Part shown: piece after piece, positions 34,059 to 43,672 of the stretch
Position numbering within the stretch: the first letter of the stretch is position 1
How the letters are laid out: each line of letters opens with the position of its first letter
Assembly: GCA_018818785.1 (NCBI GenBank)
Contig: JAHIRF010000002.1
Coordinates: 278,595-342,594 of the forward strand
Source of the DNA: Thermoplasmatota archaeon
GTDB lineage: Archaea > Thermoplasmatota > Thermoplasmata > UBA10834
Length of the DNA: 64,000 nt
Direction: 5' to 3'
The notes under the pieces: generated by a model
Database searches by the model: none
Seen by the model: only the letters and a program-made list of their open reading frames with translations
Told to the model about the DNA's origin: nothing
Position numbers and translations under genes: made by a program

Positions 34059-35137
34059 CCAGGATGAAATATCACTTCACAACGAAGGACCTGGTCACGA
34101 TAGCACTCCTGTCCGCGCTTGGCGGTGTGCTATCGACATATGTGGGTTATCTCGGCAACATGGTGAATCACATTGTCGGAGTTCCGTTCGGGGCAGGCCA
34201 GTTCCTTTCGGGATTGCATGTCATCTGGATCATGCTGGCAATCGCCCTGACGAGAAAGAAGGGCGCGGGCACCGTGACTGGACTCGTCAAGGGCATAATC
34301 GAACTGTTCATGGGGAGCACACACGGGATCGTCATAGTCGTGGTCTCCATGATGCAAGGTATCATCCCCGACATGGTGATGTTCAAGGATAGCACTAAAT
34401 CCGATCGAAACATCTACGCATACACATTCGCAGGAGGGCTATCCGCAGCAACCAATGTCGTGGTTTTCCAGATATTCTTCTTCGCTGGAATCCCGATCAT
34501 ACTCATCGCAATGTTGTGCATGTTGGCATATGCATCAGGGATGATATTCGGCGGATGGCTCGTGCTCCAAATGCTGGATACATTGGAGACATCGGGAATC
34601 GTCCGCGGACGAAAACCGATAATAGTGGATTCACCCGAATTTGATGAGAAGGCGTATCTGGAGCAGAAGGGGAAGAAGAAGAAGGCCATCGCAGCGATGT
34701 CGGTTGTGGTCGCGTTCCTTGCAGTGTTCGCCATCGGGGGAGTATATTATTACATGTTCGTTTTCGTCCTGCCAGGTTCGGATACCATTGAAATAACCGG
34801 CGATGTGCAGAACCCATATGATTTCAGGTACAGCGATTTCGAGAACCAGGAGGTCACGATCAACGCCGAACTCATAGGCTCGGTGACTTATGTAGCACCC
34901 AAGAACTATACGGGTGTGCCCATCAACATCATAATCGAAGAGTCGTCTCCTGGGGATGATGCTTCAGATGTGGTCGTCTGGGGAAGTGACGGCTACACAG
35001 TGGTCTTCTCATTTGTGAACGTAATGTCAGATGACAATCTAATACTGACCGCGGAAGATGACATCTATACGCTGGTAGCTGCTGAATATGAAGGTGCGTA
35101 TTGGGTCGAGGACGTCGTCAAGATCGAAGTGAGGTAG
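34055..35137 (+). CDS. YkoE-like ECF substrate-binding (S) component with extracytoplasmic module
   Basis: 360 residues. Residues about 1-190 hold five to six membrane helices; the segment LSGLHVIWIMLAIALTRKKG followed by ELFMGSTHGIVIVVVSMMQG resembles the YkoE family (GIWFIVSVIAAYMIRKPG and QGLGAE in Bacillus YkoE), whose transporter imports thiamine or its pyrimidine precursor. A sixth or seventh helix (residues about 215-240) leads to a C-terminal module of about 115 residues facing outside (YTGVPINIII, GSDGYTVVFS, YWVEDVVKIEV), the same type as in the two upstream proteins. Such a tail is not part of normal S components. GTG 34055 (overlap) or ATG 34064 starts it. Substrate: thiamine-like is possible but unproven. 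Confidence 0.8.
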   Translation: MTRMKYHFTTKDLVTIALLSALGGVLSTYVGYLGNMVNHIVGVPFGAGQFLSGLHVIWIMLAIALTRKKGAGTVTGLVKGIIELFMGSTHGIVIVVVSMMQGIIPDMVMFKDSTKSDRNIYAYTFAGGLSAATNVVVFQIFFFAGIPIILIAMLCMLAYASGMIFGGWLVLQMLDTLETSGIVRGRKPIIVDSPEFDEKAYLEQKGKKKKAIAAMSVVVAFLAVFAIGGVYYYMFVFVLPGSDTIEITGDVQNPYDFRYSDFENQEVTINAELIGSVTYVAPKNYTGVPINIIIEESSPGDDASDVVVWGSDGYTVVFSFVNVMSDDNLILTAEDDIYTLVAAEYEGAYWVEDVVKIEVR

Positions 35138-36610
35138 ATGCTCGAAGTATCGCACCTGTGCGTCAGGTATGAGAATAGGTCCATTCCTGCAGTCCAAGAC
35201 ATATCCTTCTCAATCGGACACGGAGAGTTCGTCGTACTAGCTGGCGATAGCGCATCGGGCAAATCGACGGTCATGCAAGCCGTGTGCAGATTCATACCTG
35301 AGATCATCCCTGCAGAACTATCCGGCTCGATCAGAATAGATGGAGATGAACTAGTCGACCCAATTGATACTGCACGATTCATAGCAATGGTGCAGCAGGA
35401 TCCAGAAACCCAATTCTGCACTGAAACGGTCGAGGAAGAGGTCGCGTTCGGTCTTGAGAATCTCAGGTTCAAGGAAGAAGATATCCGTCGTAGGGTCCAC
35501 GAGGCGCTGGAGATGGTTAATGCGTCTCACCTGATAGATCAAAGCATATCCACTCTGTCTGGAGGGGAGAAGCAGAAGGTGGCAATCGCATCAATGCTCG
35601 CGCTCGACCCTAGAATATTGATACTGGATGAACCGACATCTAGCCTGGATCCGAAGTCCGTCGCTGAGGTCGTATCAGCCATCGAGAAGCTCAGAACGGT
35701 AAGGAGCATGACCGTGGTCATCGTAGAGCACAGGGTCCGTGGATTCATAGATATGGCGACTAGGATCATCCTTATGGATCGGGGGAAGATAGTGCATGAT
35801 TTCACGGTTGAGGATTTGAAGTTCGCAGGAATCTGTAAATCGCTGACAGGGGCTCGCAGTTATCCAAAGATTGTCCCAAGGGAGGGAACCGTCCTTACCA
35901 TCAATAATCTCAGCTATCAGACTGGAGGAAAGAAGATACTGGATGACGTGGGGCTCACTGTGACGGATGGAGCAGTGGTCGCGCTCATGGGAGAGAACGG
36001 CGCAGGAAAGACGACTCTGCTGAAACACATCATGGGACTGATCAAGGTATCCTCAGGTTCAATAGAATTCAAGAACCATCGCATAACCGAGAACAACCCA
36101 GTCGAACCATGGATACTGGGTAGAGACATCGGGTTGGTCTTCCAGAATCCGAATCACCAGATGTTCGAGAAGACTGTCGAGAAGGAGATCAAGTTTGGGC
36201 CAGAAAACTTCGGCACATCGATGGAAGAGGTTAAAAATACGATCGCGTCTTTTGAAAGCACCGAAGGAGTGCGACGATACGTCCATCCCCAATGCCTAAG
36301 CTTCGGACAGAAGAGAAGAGTGAACATCAGGTCCGCGTCTGCCCATGGCCCTAGCATACTCCTCCTAGACGAACCCTTTGCTGGACAGGACGAGAATAAC
36401 GTATCTAAAATCATGGAATTGCTTGCCAATCTTCAGAGATCCGGCAAGACCATCATTGTCGTGACTCACGACATTCAATTCGCGAGAGGATTCTGCACAG
36501 ACGCCCTGATCATGAGGCATGGCAGGGTAGTTGCAGATGGACCTATTGAGAAAATATCTGAAGAGTCTTGGCAGGATATCCTTCCAAAAGGAGGGAAGAT
36601 GGATGGATAA
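35138..36610 (+). CDS. Fused double ECF ATPase (EcfA-EcfA')
   Basis: 490 residues with two complete ABC domains. Domain 1: Walker A GDSASGKST, signature LSGGEKQKVAIASML, Walker B ILILDEPTSSLD and switch histidine IVEHR. Domain 2: Walker A GENGAGKTT, signature LSFGQKRRVNI (F in place of the usual second G), Walker B ILLLDEPFAGQDENN and VTHD. Both have the Q-loop QNPNHQMF/QQDPETQF typical of ECF ATPases. It powers the transporter with the neighbouring S and T components. The ATG immediately follows the stop of the S component, and the gene overlaps ecfT. Confidence 0.92.
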   Translation: MLEVSHLCVRYENRSIPAVQDISFSIGHGEFVVLAGDSASGKSTVMQAVCRFIPEIIPAELSGSIRIDGDELVDPIDTARFIAMVQQDPETQFCTETVEEEVAFGLENLRFKEEDIRRRVHEALEMVNASHLIDQSISTLSGGEKQKVAIASMLALDPRILILDEPTSSLDPKSVAEVVSAIEKLRTVRSMTVVIVEHRVRGFIDMATRIILMDRGKIVHDFTVEDLKFAGICKSLTGARSYPKIVPREGTVLTINNLSYQTGGKKILDDVGLTVTDGAVVALMGENGAGKTTLLKHIMGLIKVSSGSIEFKNHRITENNPVEPWILGRDIGLVFQNPNHQMFEKTVEKEIKFGPENFGTSMEEVKNTIASFESTEGVRRYVHPQCLSFGQKRRVNIRSASAHGPSILLLDEPFAGQDENNVSKIMELLANLQRSGKTIIVVTHDIQFARGFCTDALIMRHGRVVADGPIEKISEESWQDILPKGGKMDG

Positions 36611-37352
36611 GCCTAACGCCATCAACCCCCTGGCCAAGTTCCTCATCTTGATAGTACTATCAGTCATGGTCTTTCAGATTTCCGATCCCGCATACATGGT
36701 TCTGTTTGTGGCAGTGGTAATCGTGGCAAAGGTTCTGACGAATGCAAGGAGCACATTGACTAAAGGCGTCATGTGGTTCGCTTTCGCCATATTCCTCGCC
36801 CAAGTGATATTCAACCATTCGGGAGATATCGCCGTCACAATACTGTTCCTCGACGTCAATTGGGGAGGAATAGTAACAGGGGTTTTGATCGCTGGAAGGT
36901 TTCTGGCATTGATCACGATGTCATGGATATTCGTCGCCACGACAAGAGCCTCAGATTTCTCCTCTGCGCTCATAAGCTCCGGAATGCCATACAGATTCGC
37001 ATACCTGCCGGCATTAGCGATGAGATTCGTTCCTGTGTTCCAGGTGGAATTGAGCGCGGTCCGCGACGCTCAGGTCACTAGAGGTTTGAGGTTGGACAAG
37101 AGCATCAAGGGGATCGTCCGGGCGGCACGATATACGACCATGCCGATGTTGATCTCAGCGATGTCGAAGGTCAACACTCTTGCAGCCTCTATGACGGGCA
37201 GAGGATTCGGCGCATATCCGAAACGTACATTGCTCAAGCCACTTCGCATGACCGTATGGGACATCTTACTGGTCATATCCTCTATCGTACTGGCAGTGGC
37301 AATCATCTATTTTTCCAGATGCTATGAGATCGACTTGCTCGTGCATGTCTAG
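36603..37352 (+). CDS. ECF transporter transmembrane coupling protein EcfT
   Basis: 249 residues from ATG 36603, preceded by GGAGGG and overlapping the ATPase gene by 8 nt. Five to six membrane helices flank a cytoplasmic coupling region with the two EcfT arginine motifs: AARYTTMPMLISAM and AASMTGRGFGAYPKRT. It transmits ATPase motion to the S component. It is the last gene of the operon; its stop shares the bases CTAG with the stop of the converging kinase-like gene. Confidence 0.9.
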   Translation: MDKPNAINPLAKFLILIVLSVMVFQISDPAYMVLFVAVVIVAKVLTNARSTLTKGVMWFAFAIFLAQVIFNHSGDIAVTILFLDVNWGGIVTGVLIAGRFLALITMSWIFVATTRASDFSSALISSGMPYRFAYLPALAMRFVPVFQVELSAVRDAQVTRGLRLDKSIKGIVRAARYTTMPMLISAMSKVNTLAASMTGRGFGAYPKRTLLKPLRMTVWDILLVISSIVLAVAIIYFSRCYEIDLLVHV

Positions 37353-38065
37353 AACTCGTCCCAAGAAGAAATCTTGTCGGCCCATTGGTCCATTTGGGCG
37401 CAATCGCTCCTGAATCCACCGTAGTATCTGAGTGCACTTGACACGGAGCCAGGAAGCTTTGACCTAATATCCGTCTTAATTCTATCCTCATATCGAGCGA
37501 CTATCATCCTGGCAAAATCGAACTTCGCATCAGTGAACATCGGTCTTGTGGCTATGACATATGCACATACCTGCCCCAAGTCTTCGATGGAATCGCCCTC
37601 ATGGGATTCCTCGAGATCTATTCCGACTAGCATTCCGGGAGCATCGATGAAATTACGGAGAATCGAATCGCCTCTGACCAGCTTGAAATCGAACGCCTTG
37701 TGGAAAGAATATAGCCAGGACGCAACACGATCGGCGAGTTGGTCCAATGCCACATCACCCGCCCTTTGACACGCGCCTTCGAAACATGAATCAAATAACT
37801 CGGACGCATTATCTCCATCGACATGGCTCATGACGAAAGCGTTCTCCAACTGCAAGAGTGGTTCCGGAACAGATACCCCATATCGTTTGCATCGGCAAAG
37901 AATCTCATATTCGTTGGCAATCGAACGCGCCCGGCCAGGTCCAGAGACTTTAGCCACGCATATCTTTCCTTCAAGATTCACTTTGAACACTCTATTCTTC
38001 CTGCTGAAGAATGGTTCACCGACCCTCATCCGCTCCAGGTCGGCAATTGACAGATTATCGGCCAA
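37349..38065 (-). CDS. Protein kinase/phosphotransferase-fold protein
   Basis: 238 residues with a divergent kinase fold of the RIO/APH type: an N-lobe lysine in KICVAKVSGPGRARSI, the glutamate in NEYEILCRC, a catalytic-loop-like VRGDSILRNF (HGD with arginine in place of histidine), and a metal-binding aspartate in VGIDLEESHEGDSIEDLG. Similar proteins in archaea are annotated as predicted Ser/Thr kinases. The aspartates needed for catalysis are kept. The substrate is unknown. It converges on ecfT and stands alone. Confidence 0.72.
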   Translation of the reverse strand: MADNLSIADLERMRVGEPFFSRKNRVFKVNLEGKICVAKVSGPGRARSIANEYEILCRCKRYGVSVPEPLLQLENAFVMSHVDGDNASELFDSCFEGACQRAGDVALDQLADRVASWLYSFHKAFDFKLVRGDSILRNFIDAPGMLVGIDLEESHEGDSIEDLGQVCAYVIATRPMFTDAKFDFARMIVARYEDRIKTDIRSKLPGSVSSALRYYGGFRSDCAQMDQWADKISSWDEF

Positions 38066-38188
38066 CGATTATCCTCCGATGAGGGATAATGCGTGAACTC
38101 CAATGAATAGCTGACGGCTCTCAGCATCGATCGAGCGGGCAATTACACAAGACTAATTAACGCAATTGTCCATGAATGTGGGATCATC

Positions 38189-38689
38189 ATGGATTCAATC
38201 GACCCAATCAGCAAGAGAATATCCGTCCGAGAATATGATTCGAGGGAGATACCAGAAGAGGCACTTAAAAGGATACTCGAAGCGGGACGAATCGCACCCT
38301 CCGCCATGAACTACCAGCCATGGAAATTCGTGGTTGTCCATGACCCGTCAAGAAGGAAAGCCCTATCCCATGGAAGATATGCGAAATTCTTGACGGAGTG
38401 CCCTGTCGTAATCGTGGGGTGTGGGAATAAGAAACGATCTCCGGAATGGTATACTGTTGATGTCACCATCGCGCTTCAGAATATGGTTACACAGGCCACG
38501 GCTGAGGGATTGGGGAGTTGCTGGATCGGCAGCTTCGATGAAGATGCAGTCAAGGCCGCCATCAAAGCTCCAGAAGACCATGCGATCGTGGCCATGCTTG
38601 CCATCGGCTACCCCAAAGATGGAAAACTTAAGATTGCCCACAAGAGGAAGAGCTTCGATGAGATTGTCTCATTCGAAGACTTCAGTTGA
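38189..38689 (+). CDS. Nitroreductase-family FMN protein
   Basis: 166 residues. The FMN-binding RISVREYDSREIP block, the following ILEAGRIAPSAMNYQPWKFVVV and the C-terminal AEGLGSCWIGSFDE define the nitroreductase fold. Members reduce nitro groups, quinones or flavins, or dehalogenate. The start ATG 38189 lies after an AT-rich element (CTAATTAA). It is a single gene. The C-terminal sequence IGYPKDGKLKIAHKRKSFDEIV is the usual ending. The physiological acceptor cannot be read from the sequence. Confidence 0.9.
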   Translation: MDSIDPISKRISVREYDSREIPEEALKRILEAGRIAPSAMNYQPWKFVVVHDPSRRKALSHGRYAKFLTECPVVIVGCGNKKRSPEWYTVDVTIALQNMVTQATAEGLGSCWIGSFDEDAVKAAIKAPEDHAIVAMLAIGYPKDGKLKIAHKRKSFDEIVSFEDFS

Positions 38690-38865
38690 ACCGAATTAAT
38701 AGAAAAAACGGGTAGACCCTCGCCGGTCTTCCCGGTCGGATTCCCCAGCTATGATTGAATCTAGTATTAGAAGCCAATTCTGGTTCATTCTTCAAACTAA
38801 TCGGGGAGATTCATTGAAAATATTGAATGATAAAGGGTTTAGTCGGGACCATAGTGATCCTCAAC

Positions 38866-40392
38866 TCACTGGGGCACTGCAACCAGTTCACCAGATAGTG
38901 GTGACTCCAGCAGGCTCTGCATCAACTCGACTGCAGCCTGGGCTATTCCGCCATCCGTGACTGTGAGCAACAGACAAGCGGCATCCATCTCTCCGCTGGA
39001 AATCAATGCTCTAGCCTCATCCTCGATGGCAATCACATCGACGAGCTGTTCGCTCTCCCACTGCTCGTAGACTGGAACCAGATCGCCCCACTCATAGAGT
39101 CCGCTGCTCCTAAGCTGAGATGCAGCGCTCCAGGCAAGTCCCTTGACATAATCCTGAAGAAGTACGCTCGCAACATCCAGCTCGTTGAGGATTGCATTGT
39201 GCAACGCAACATATGGCGCCCACACAGGACCGTTTATTGCCATCCACATCACAGACAACTCTTCCACGTTGGTGGGATCAGAGCGGAATACTGAAGCGCT
39301 CACAGTCCTTGCGTTGGAGATCGAGAAACCAGGCCATCCATCCCACCAGCAGTCGTCCGGAATCTCGGGATGCGCATCCTTCACTGCGTTCGTGTTCGGG
39401 TTCCCGAAGTTCTCAAGATCCCTCGTGAAGCTCATCACCGTCTGGACATCAAGCACGGGATTCTCGGCCAATAACTCCAACCCACGATCGTATCTCGCCA
39501 CCGATGGTGTCCAAAAGTAGCGGAATGATCCATCTAATACCCAAGAATGGAAAGGTTCCATGACATAGTGGTTGGTATGGACATATGCACCATCCGTTAT
39601 TATTTGGTACAATGTGTCTGGCGTATTGATCACTGATGGGACGGTCTCTACGAAGGCCGCTATGGATGCATCAGACAATATGAATGTCGCACCCTCAGCT
39701 TTCGGAACCTCGCCGATCAGAGCGATGGCCTCATTCACATCCGCACACTGTTCCATTACCATCTGGTTTACGATGAACGGTGCATAACCCGGATCATAGT
39801 ATTCGGGAACTGGCATCCAAGTGTGACCAATGGACAGACCCATCTCATTGATACCCTGAGAGATACCGACCGCACCAGCAGACATCATGCCAATGAATTT
39901 GTATCCAGAATCCGGTTCAACGAGCATGAGGACTTGCATGTTGTTCTGGTCGCGGTTCTTTGATGTGATTGGCACGCCATCAGTCGTTCCACTGCCAGCC
40001 GCGGCGAAGCATGTGCAGGCTTTCTGTTCGTAGTCGTCGTTTCCGTACTTGTTGAACGTTAAGAGATCGTTGTACGAGACTCCCGATGTCTTTGACATGC
40101 CTTTCAGTTCGTCGATTACTTCAGACGTAAGGTATGCCTCATCTGCCAACGCATCCGCAATCAACGCTTGCTGCGACAATCCATTCACTGAGACCCAATC
40201 CCAGAACTGGGCAACATTGCTCACGATCGCGTCCTTGGCCATCGCACCATATTGAAGACCCATCTCTCGAGGTGTCCCACTCAGGTACAAGACCGTTGTC
40301 TCAGACTTTCCGCCTCCACCATCATTCTTCGCAAGCATCGGCACTGCCATCGCAGATAACACGACGGCGACTAGCACGAATGCTGCGCTCAT
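38866..40392 (-). CDS. Secreted C45-type Ntn hydrolase (acyltransferase/amidase-like)
   Basis: 508 residues from ATG 40392 (GAGAGGA upstream; a TTG at 40431 opens the same frame). A signal peptide (FVLVAVVLSAMAVPMLA) directs export. The mature part has GTPREMGLQYGAMAKDAI, then the autoprocessing site region KACTCFAAAG, where a cysteine becomes the new N-terminal nucleophile in this family, and NRDQNNMQVL, SAGAVGISQGINEMGL. Family knowledge: C45 / phospholipase-B-like hydrolases cleave amide bonds in acylated amino compounds. The natural substrate is unknown. A TATA element (TTATATTT on the minus strand near 40460) precedes it. Confidence 0.82.
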   Translation of the reverse strand: MSAAFVLVAVVLSAMAVPMLAKNDGGGGKSETTVLYLSGTPREMGLQYGAMAKDAIVSNVAQFWDWVSVNGLSQQALIADALADEAYLTSEVIDELKGMSKTSGVSYNDLLTFNKYGNDDYEQKACTCFAAAGSGTTDGVPITSKNRDQNNMQVLMLVEPDSGYKFIGMMSAGAVGISQGINEMGLSIGHTWMPVPEYYDPGYAPFIVNQMVMEQCADVNEAIALIGEVPKAEGATFILSDASIAAFVETVPSVINTPDTLYQIITDGAYVHTNHYVMEPFHSWVLDGSFRYFWTPSVARYDRGLELLAENPVLDVQTVMSFTRDLENFGNPNTNAVKDAHPEIPDDCWWDGWPGFSISNARTVSASVFRSDPTNVEELSVMWMAINGPVWAPYVALHNAILNELDVASVLLQDYVKGLAWSAASQLRSSGLYEWGDLVPVYEQWESEQLVDVIAIEDEARALISSGEMDAACLLLTVTDGGIAQAAVELMQSLLESPLSGELVAVPQ

Positions 40393-40687
40393 CTTAATTC
40401 CTCTCACGATTCCCCTCCACACTTGCGCCAATGAGCAATCCTTTTCCCTTAAAATATAAGGGCAGTTAAACCATTGAATCCGGATTACTGGCGCATCAAA
40501 GACATCTATCCCATCTACTAAGTCATTTTCGGTTCATGATTAGAAAGATGATTTCCGCATTCGCCGCAATTATGCATAGAAGAGCACAATTGTCACGGAC
40601 TCCCCGGATTGGGCAGATGGCGGAGCACAATGCCATTGGCGCGGAAATTCTCAATCCTTGAATAAGGGCATCGGATTCGAAAGGATT

Positions 40688-41614
40688 TCAGAGGCTGCGG
40701 CAAAGAACCAGACTCAGCCTTATACGGTCGCCAAGCGCAGGATCAGAATAGGACCCGCTAATCATTCGACATCCAGGAAGATGTGAATCCAAAGAGTTCA
40801 GGATGGACTCCATTTCCTTGTCCCAGGGATCTGAAGAGGAATAGATCACGATGCCGGCTTCTGTCTCTGTGAGGTCGTAATCGAACCAAGGCGAACTCAG
40901 CGCCTCGTTGACAACCCGCTCGACGCGCTCATCGCCACGTGCCATGCCTAGTCCGAACCGCCCATATGATGAATCACCGATGACCCGCCCAAGTGGATCT
41001 ATGTCCAATTTCGATGCAGTTGCGCACAATTCCATGACTGGTCGGAGCATGATACTGTTCATCAACGAGAAGGCTTTTGACAAAGGCACGTTCGGCGCCA
41101 GAGTAGATAGCTGGTCGTTCCCGAATTCGACACAGATAGTAGATGTCTCGAGCAGCTCATCAAGGATCCGTCTGGCAAACTCCCGTCTCCTGGTACTCTC
41201 CGCGGAGAACGGTGTCGCAGCCAGAACAATCTCAAGCGTCCCTTTTGACTGAGCGAGCGTAGAGAAAACCTTCGTCCCGAGACTCCCGCTGATACCCCCG
41301 AGACCGCACATCAAGAATGCCAGATCGGTATTGTTGAACAGATCCATCACCTCATGTCCGACTATCGACGGCATCTGTTTCAGTACGGATCGATCGGTAT
41401 GATATGCTCCGACCAAACGATCCTGGCCAAGAAGGATTCTTCTCTCCGCACCCGAGCGATCCAGGTCAGCGCTCGATGTGGATATCGCAACCTTGGGGTA
41501 TGACGCAGGCTCGACCATGTTGCACCCTGCACTCCCAAGACCGAAAAGCTTGGTTCTGGCATTTTGTCCATCAGGGAATTGAGAGAATCTGAGCCTTTCC
41601 GCCATCCAGACCAT
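40688..41614 (-). CDS. Divergent FtsZ/tubulin-superfamily protein
   Basis: 308 residues. The order of motifs follows FtsZ: T1-like KLFGLGSAGCNMV near residue 22, then FNNTDLAFLMCGLGGISGSLG where FtsZ has the GGGTG(S/T)G loop, then VLAATPFSAESTRRREFA, FGNDQLSTLAPNVPLSKAF and the aspartate-less SIMLRPVMELC where FtsZ has its ADDVLR helix. The degraded GTP loop (GLGGISGS) and shorter C terminus set it apart from cell-division FtsZ. It may be a regulatory or non-polymerising paralogue. It is a single gene with no division genes nearby. The family link rests on motif order and spacing. Confidence 0.75.
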   Translation of the reverse strand: MVWMAERLRFSQFPDGQNARTKLFGLGSAGCNMVEPASYPKVAISTSSADLDRSGAERRILLGQDRLVGAYHTDRSVLKQMPSIVGHEVMDLFNNTDLAFLMCGLGGISGSLGTKVFSTLAQSKGTLEIVLAATPFSAESTRRREFARRILDELLETSTICVEFGNDQLSTLAPNVPLSKAFSLMNSIMLRPVMELCATASKLDIDPLGRVIGDSSYGRFGLGMARGDERVERVVNEALSSPWFDYDLTETEAGIVIYSSSDPWDKEMESILNSLDSHLPGCRMISGSYSDPALGDRIRLSLVLCRSL

Positions 41615-41827
41615 TGATGAACCTATTCGGATTTTAACCTTTCATGTTTGAACTCATCGTTAGTGATCGCTCCAGGCACACTAGGGACAAGAACCAAGCT
41701 TAAGTAATCAAACCCATATCGGTGGTGCCAGGGCATCTATTGCTCTTGATATGGGGAGGACCGGCAGGCTGAACAGGGATGCCTTGAGCTTGACCGGGAC
41801 AGGGCTCAATGCAGCGGTGCAGTCATC

Positions 41828-43672
41828 ATGGCAGACTTGCAGACAGAATTTGTAATGAGCATGGCGCTCGTCATAGCGGTTGCTGCAGTCATCATAGTAC
41901 TCTTCCACAGGTTCAAACAGCCTCTCATTCTGGGATATCTTCTAGCAGGGATCATCGTCGGTCCCTTGGTAACTTCGTCAAGGGAGTCCGTCGAGCTTCT
42001 GGCAAGACTGGGCATCATCCTGATCACATTCTCAATAGGGCTCGAATTCAACTTCAAGAAGCTGAGAGCGCTCGGCATAACCGTGATAGCAGCCGCCACC
42101 CTGGAGATCCTACTCATGATAGGATTCGGATTCCAGTTAGGCCTTGCTCTGGGCTGGACTTCTCTCGAAGCGACCTTGTTGGGTGCTATCCTGTCAGTCG
42201 GGTCGACGATGATGATAGTTCGGGCGCTCATGGAGAGCGGAGGGTTCGAAAAGGAGCGGGCCAGACTCGTCATGGGTTTGCTTATCGTGGAAGACTTCGC
42301 TGCCGTATTGATACTCGCATCCGTATCCGGATTGGTATCGTCCGGGGGCATCGACCCGGGACAGCTAGGAGGATTACTTTTAAAGATGGGCGTGTTCGTG
42401 GCCGCCGCATTCGTATTCGGACTTGCTGTCGTTCCAAGGCTGGTCGATTACATTGGGAAGCAGCGCTCAGGTGAACTCCTCATAGTCACCGTGCTAGGGC
42501 TCTGCTTCGCCATGGCATACTTCTCCATAGCCATCGGATTCTCGGAGGCCATCGGAGCATTCGTCATGGGCGTGCTCATATCTGAATCCCGATTCGCATC
42601 GGATGTCATGAGGAAGGTGGAGCCGGTCAGGGATATTTTCGGAGCCATATTCTTCATAACCATAGGCATACTCGCCATAGGGATGTTGATGGAGCTGGAC
42701 ATACTCGCCAATCCATCTACATTCATCATCCCGGTTGTCATAATAACCGTCGTCTTCATCCTGGCAAAACTGTTCTCATGCACACTATCTACATTTGCGG
42801 CAGGATTCGGTGCCAGGAATGCGATAGGTGCGGGATTGAGCATGGTCGCGATAGGAGAATTCTCCCTCATGATCGCAGCGGTCGCAGCGACGAACTCGAA
42901 TATCCGTCCGGACCTGTATCCCATGATAGTCGTGGTGACAACCATCACTGCCTTGATCGTGCCGTACAGCGTCAAATCCACAGAGAATATAATCAGAACG
43001 ATAGAGACCAAGACACCAAGGTCTCTGGTAATCCTCGCGTCCTACCTGAATCTGGTCATGAGGAATCTCAGGAGACGCTCGCGCGCTTCCCGAAAGATAT
43101 CGAACGAGATGAGGAACAACATATCGAGCATACTCGTGAACATAGTGATCGTCATCTCGGTCCTGGTAGGCCTTGGCAGTTTCATTCAGCGAGCAGAGGA
43201 TTATGCGTACCTGGTCGGAGGACGGGCAGACCTCCTGACTCTGCTGGCGGTCACTGCATCCATAGTGCTCATAGTCCCGGCCATGTACAACACCTGGGTC
43301 AGAACGATCAGGTTCGTTGAGGTGTCGACGAGCGAGGCGATGCTCGGAACACGGTCGGGAGAGGAGATGGGGTACCAGGCTACTGCAAAAGCCCTCAGAT
43401 GGACCATGCTCGGTCTGTATCTCGCGATCGGATTCGTAATCATATCACCTATAGTGCATTCTGTCGTCCAGGAGAACATGGTGTTCTACATCCTGGTACT
43501 AGGGATGATCACGGCGGTCCTTGTCGCACTCTGGAACTCGGTTCAGACAGTCAACGACAAGATGTGTGAGGTTTTTGCAAGGACGGATCGGTCGACCCAC
43601 GAATCGACATCATCCAAGGAATTGGCCGAGATATCGGAGATCATTGCCGCCATGGAGCGTGAGAAAGATTGA
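41828..43672 (+). CDS. CPA2-type cation/proton antiporter (KefB-like) with extra C-terminal membrane region
   Basis: 614 residues. The first 380 residues form the Na+/H+ exchanger domain with about 12 helices: FKQPLILGYLLAGIIVGP, FSIGLEFNFKKL, LLIVEDFAAVLIL and GFSEAIGAFVMGVLISES. Instead of the usual TrkA-N domain, the C-terminal 200 residues hold about four more helices and a cytoplasmic tail. It probably exchanges K+ or Na+ for protons. The stop overlaps the TTG start of mre11 (TTGA), so it is cotranscribed with the repair genes, an unusual neighbour for them. Confidence 0.85.
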   Translation: MADLQTEFVMSMALVIAVAAVIIVLFHRFKQPLILGYLLAGIIVGPLVTSSRESVELLARLGIILITFSIGLEFNFKKLRALGITVIAAATLEILLMIGFGFQLGLALGWTSLEATLLGAILSVGSTMMIVRALMESGGFEKERARLVMGLLIVEDFAAVLILASVSGLVSSGGIDPGQLGGLLLKMGVFVAAAFVFGLAVVPRLVDYIGKQRSGELLIVTVLGLCFAMAYFSIAIGFSEAIGAFVMGVLISESRFASDVMRKVEPVRDIFGAIFFITIGILAIGMLMELDILANPSTFIIPVVIITVVFILAKLFSCTLSTFAAGFGARNAIGAGLSMVAIGEFSLMIAAVAATNSNIRPDLYPMIVVVTTITALIVPYSVKSTENIIRTIETKTPRSLVILASYLNLVMRNLRRRSRASRKISNEMRNNISSILVNIVIVISVLVGLGSFIQRAEDYAYLVGGRADLLTLLAVTASIVLIVPAMYNTWVRTIRFVEVSTSEAMLGTRSGEEMGYQATAKALRWTMLGLYLAIGFVIISPIVHSVVQENMVFYILVLGMITAVLVALWNSVQTVNDKMCEVFARTDRSTHESTSSKELAEISEIIAAMEREKD

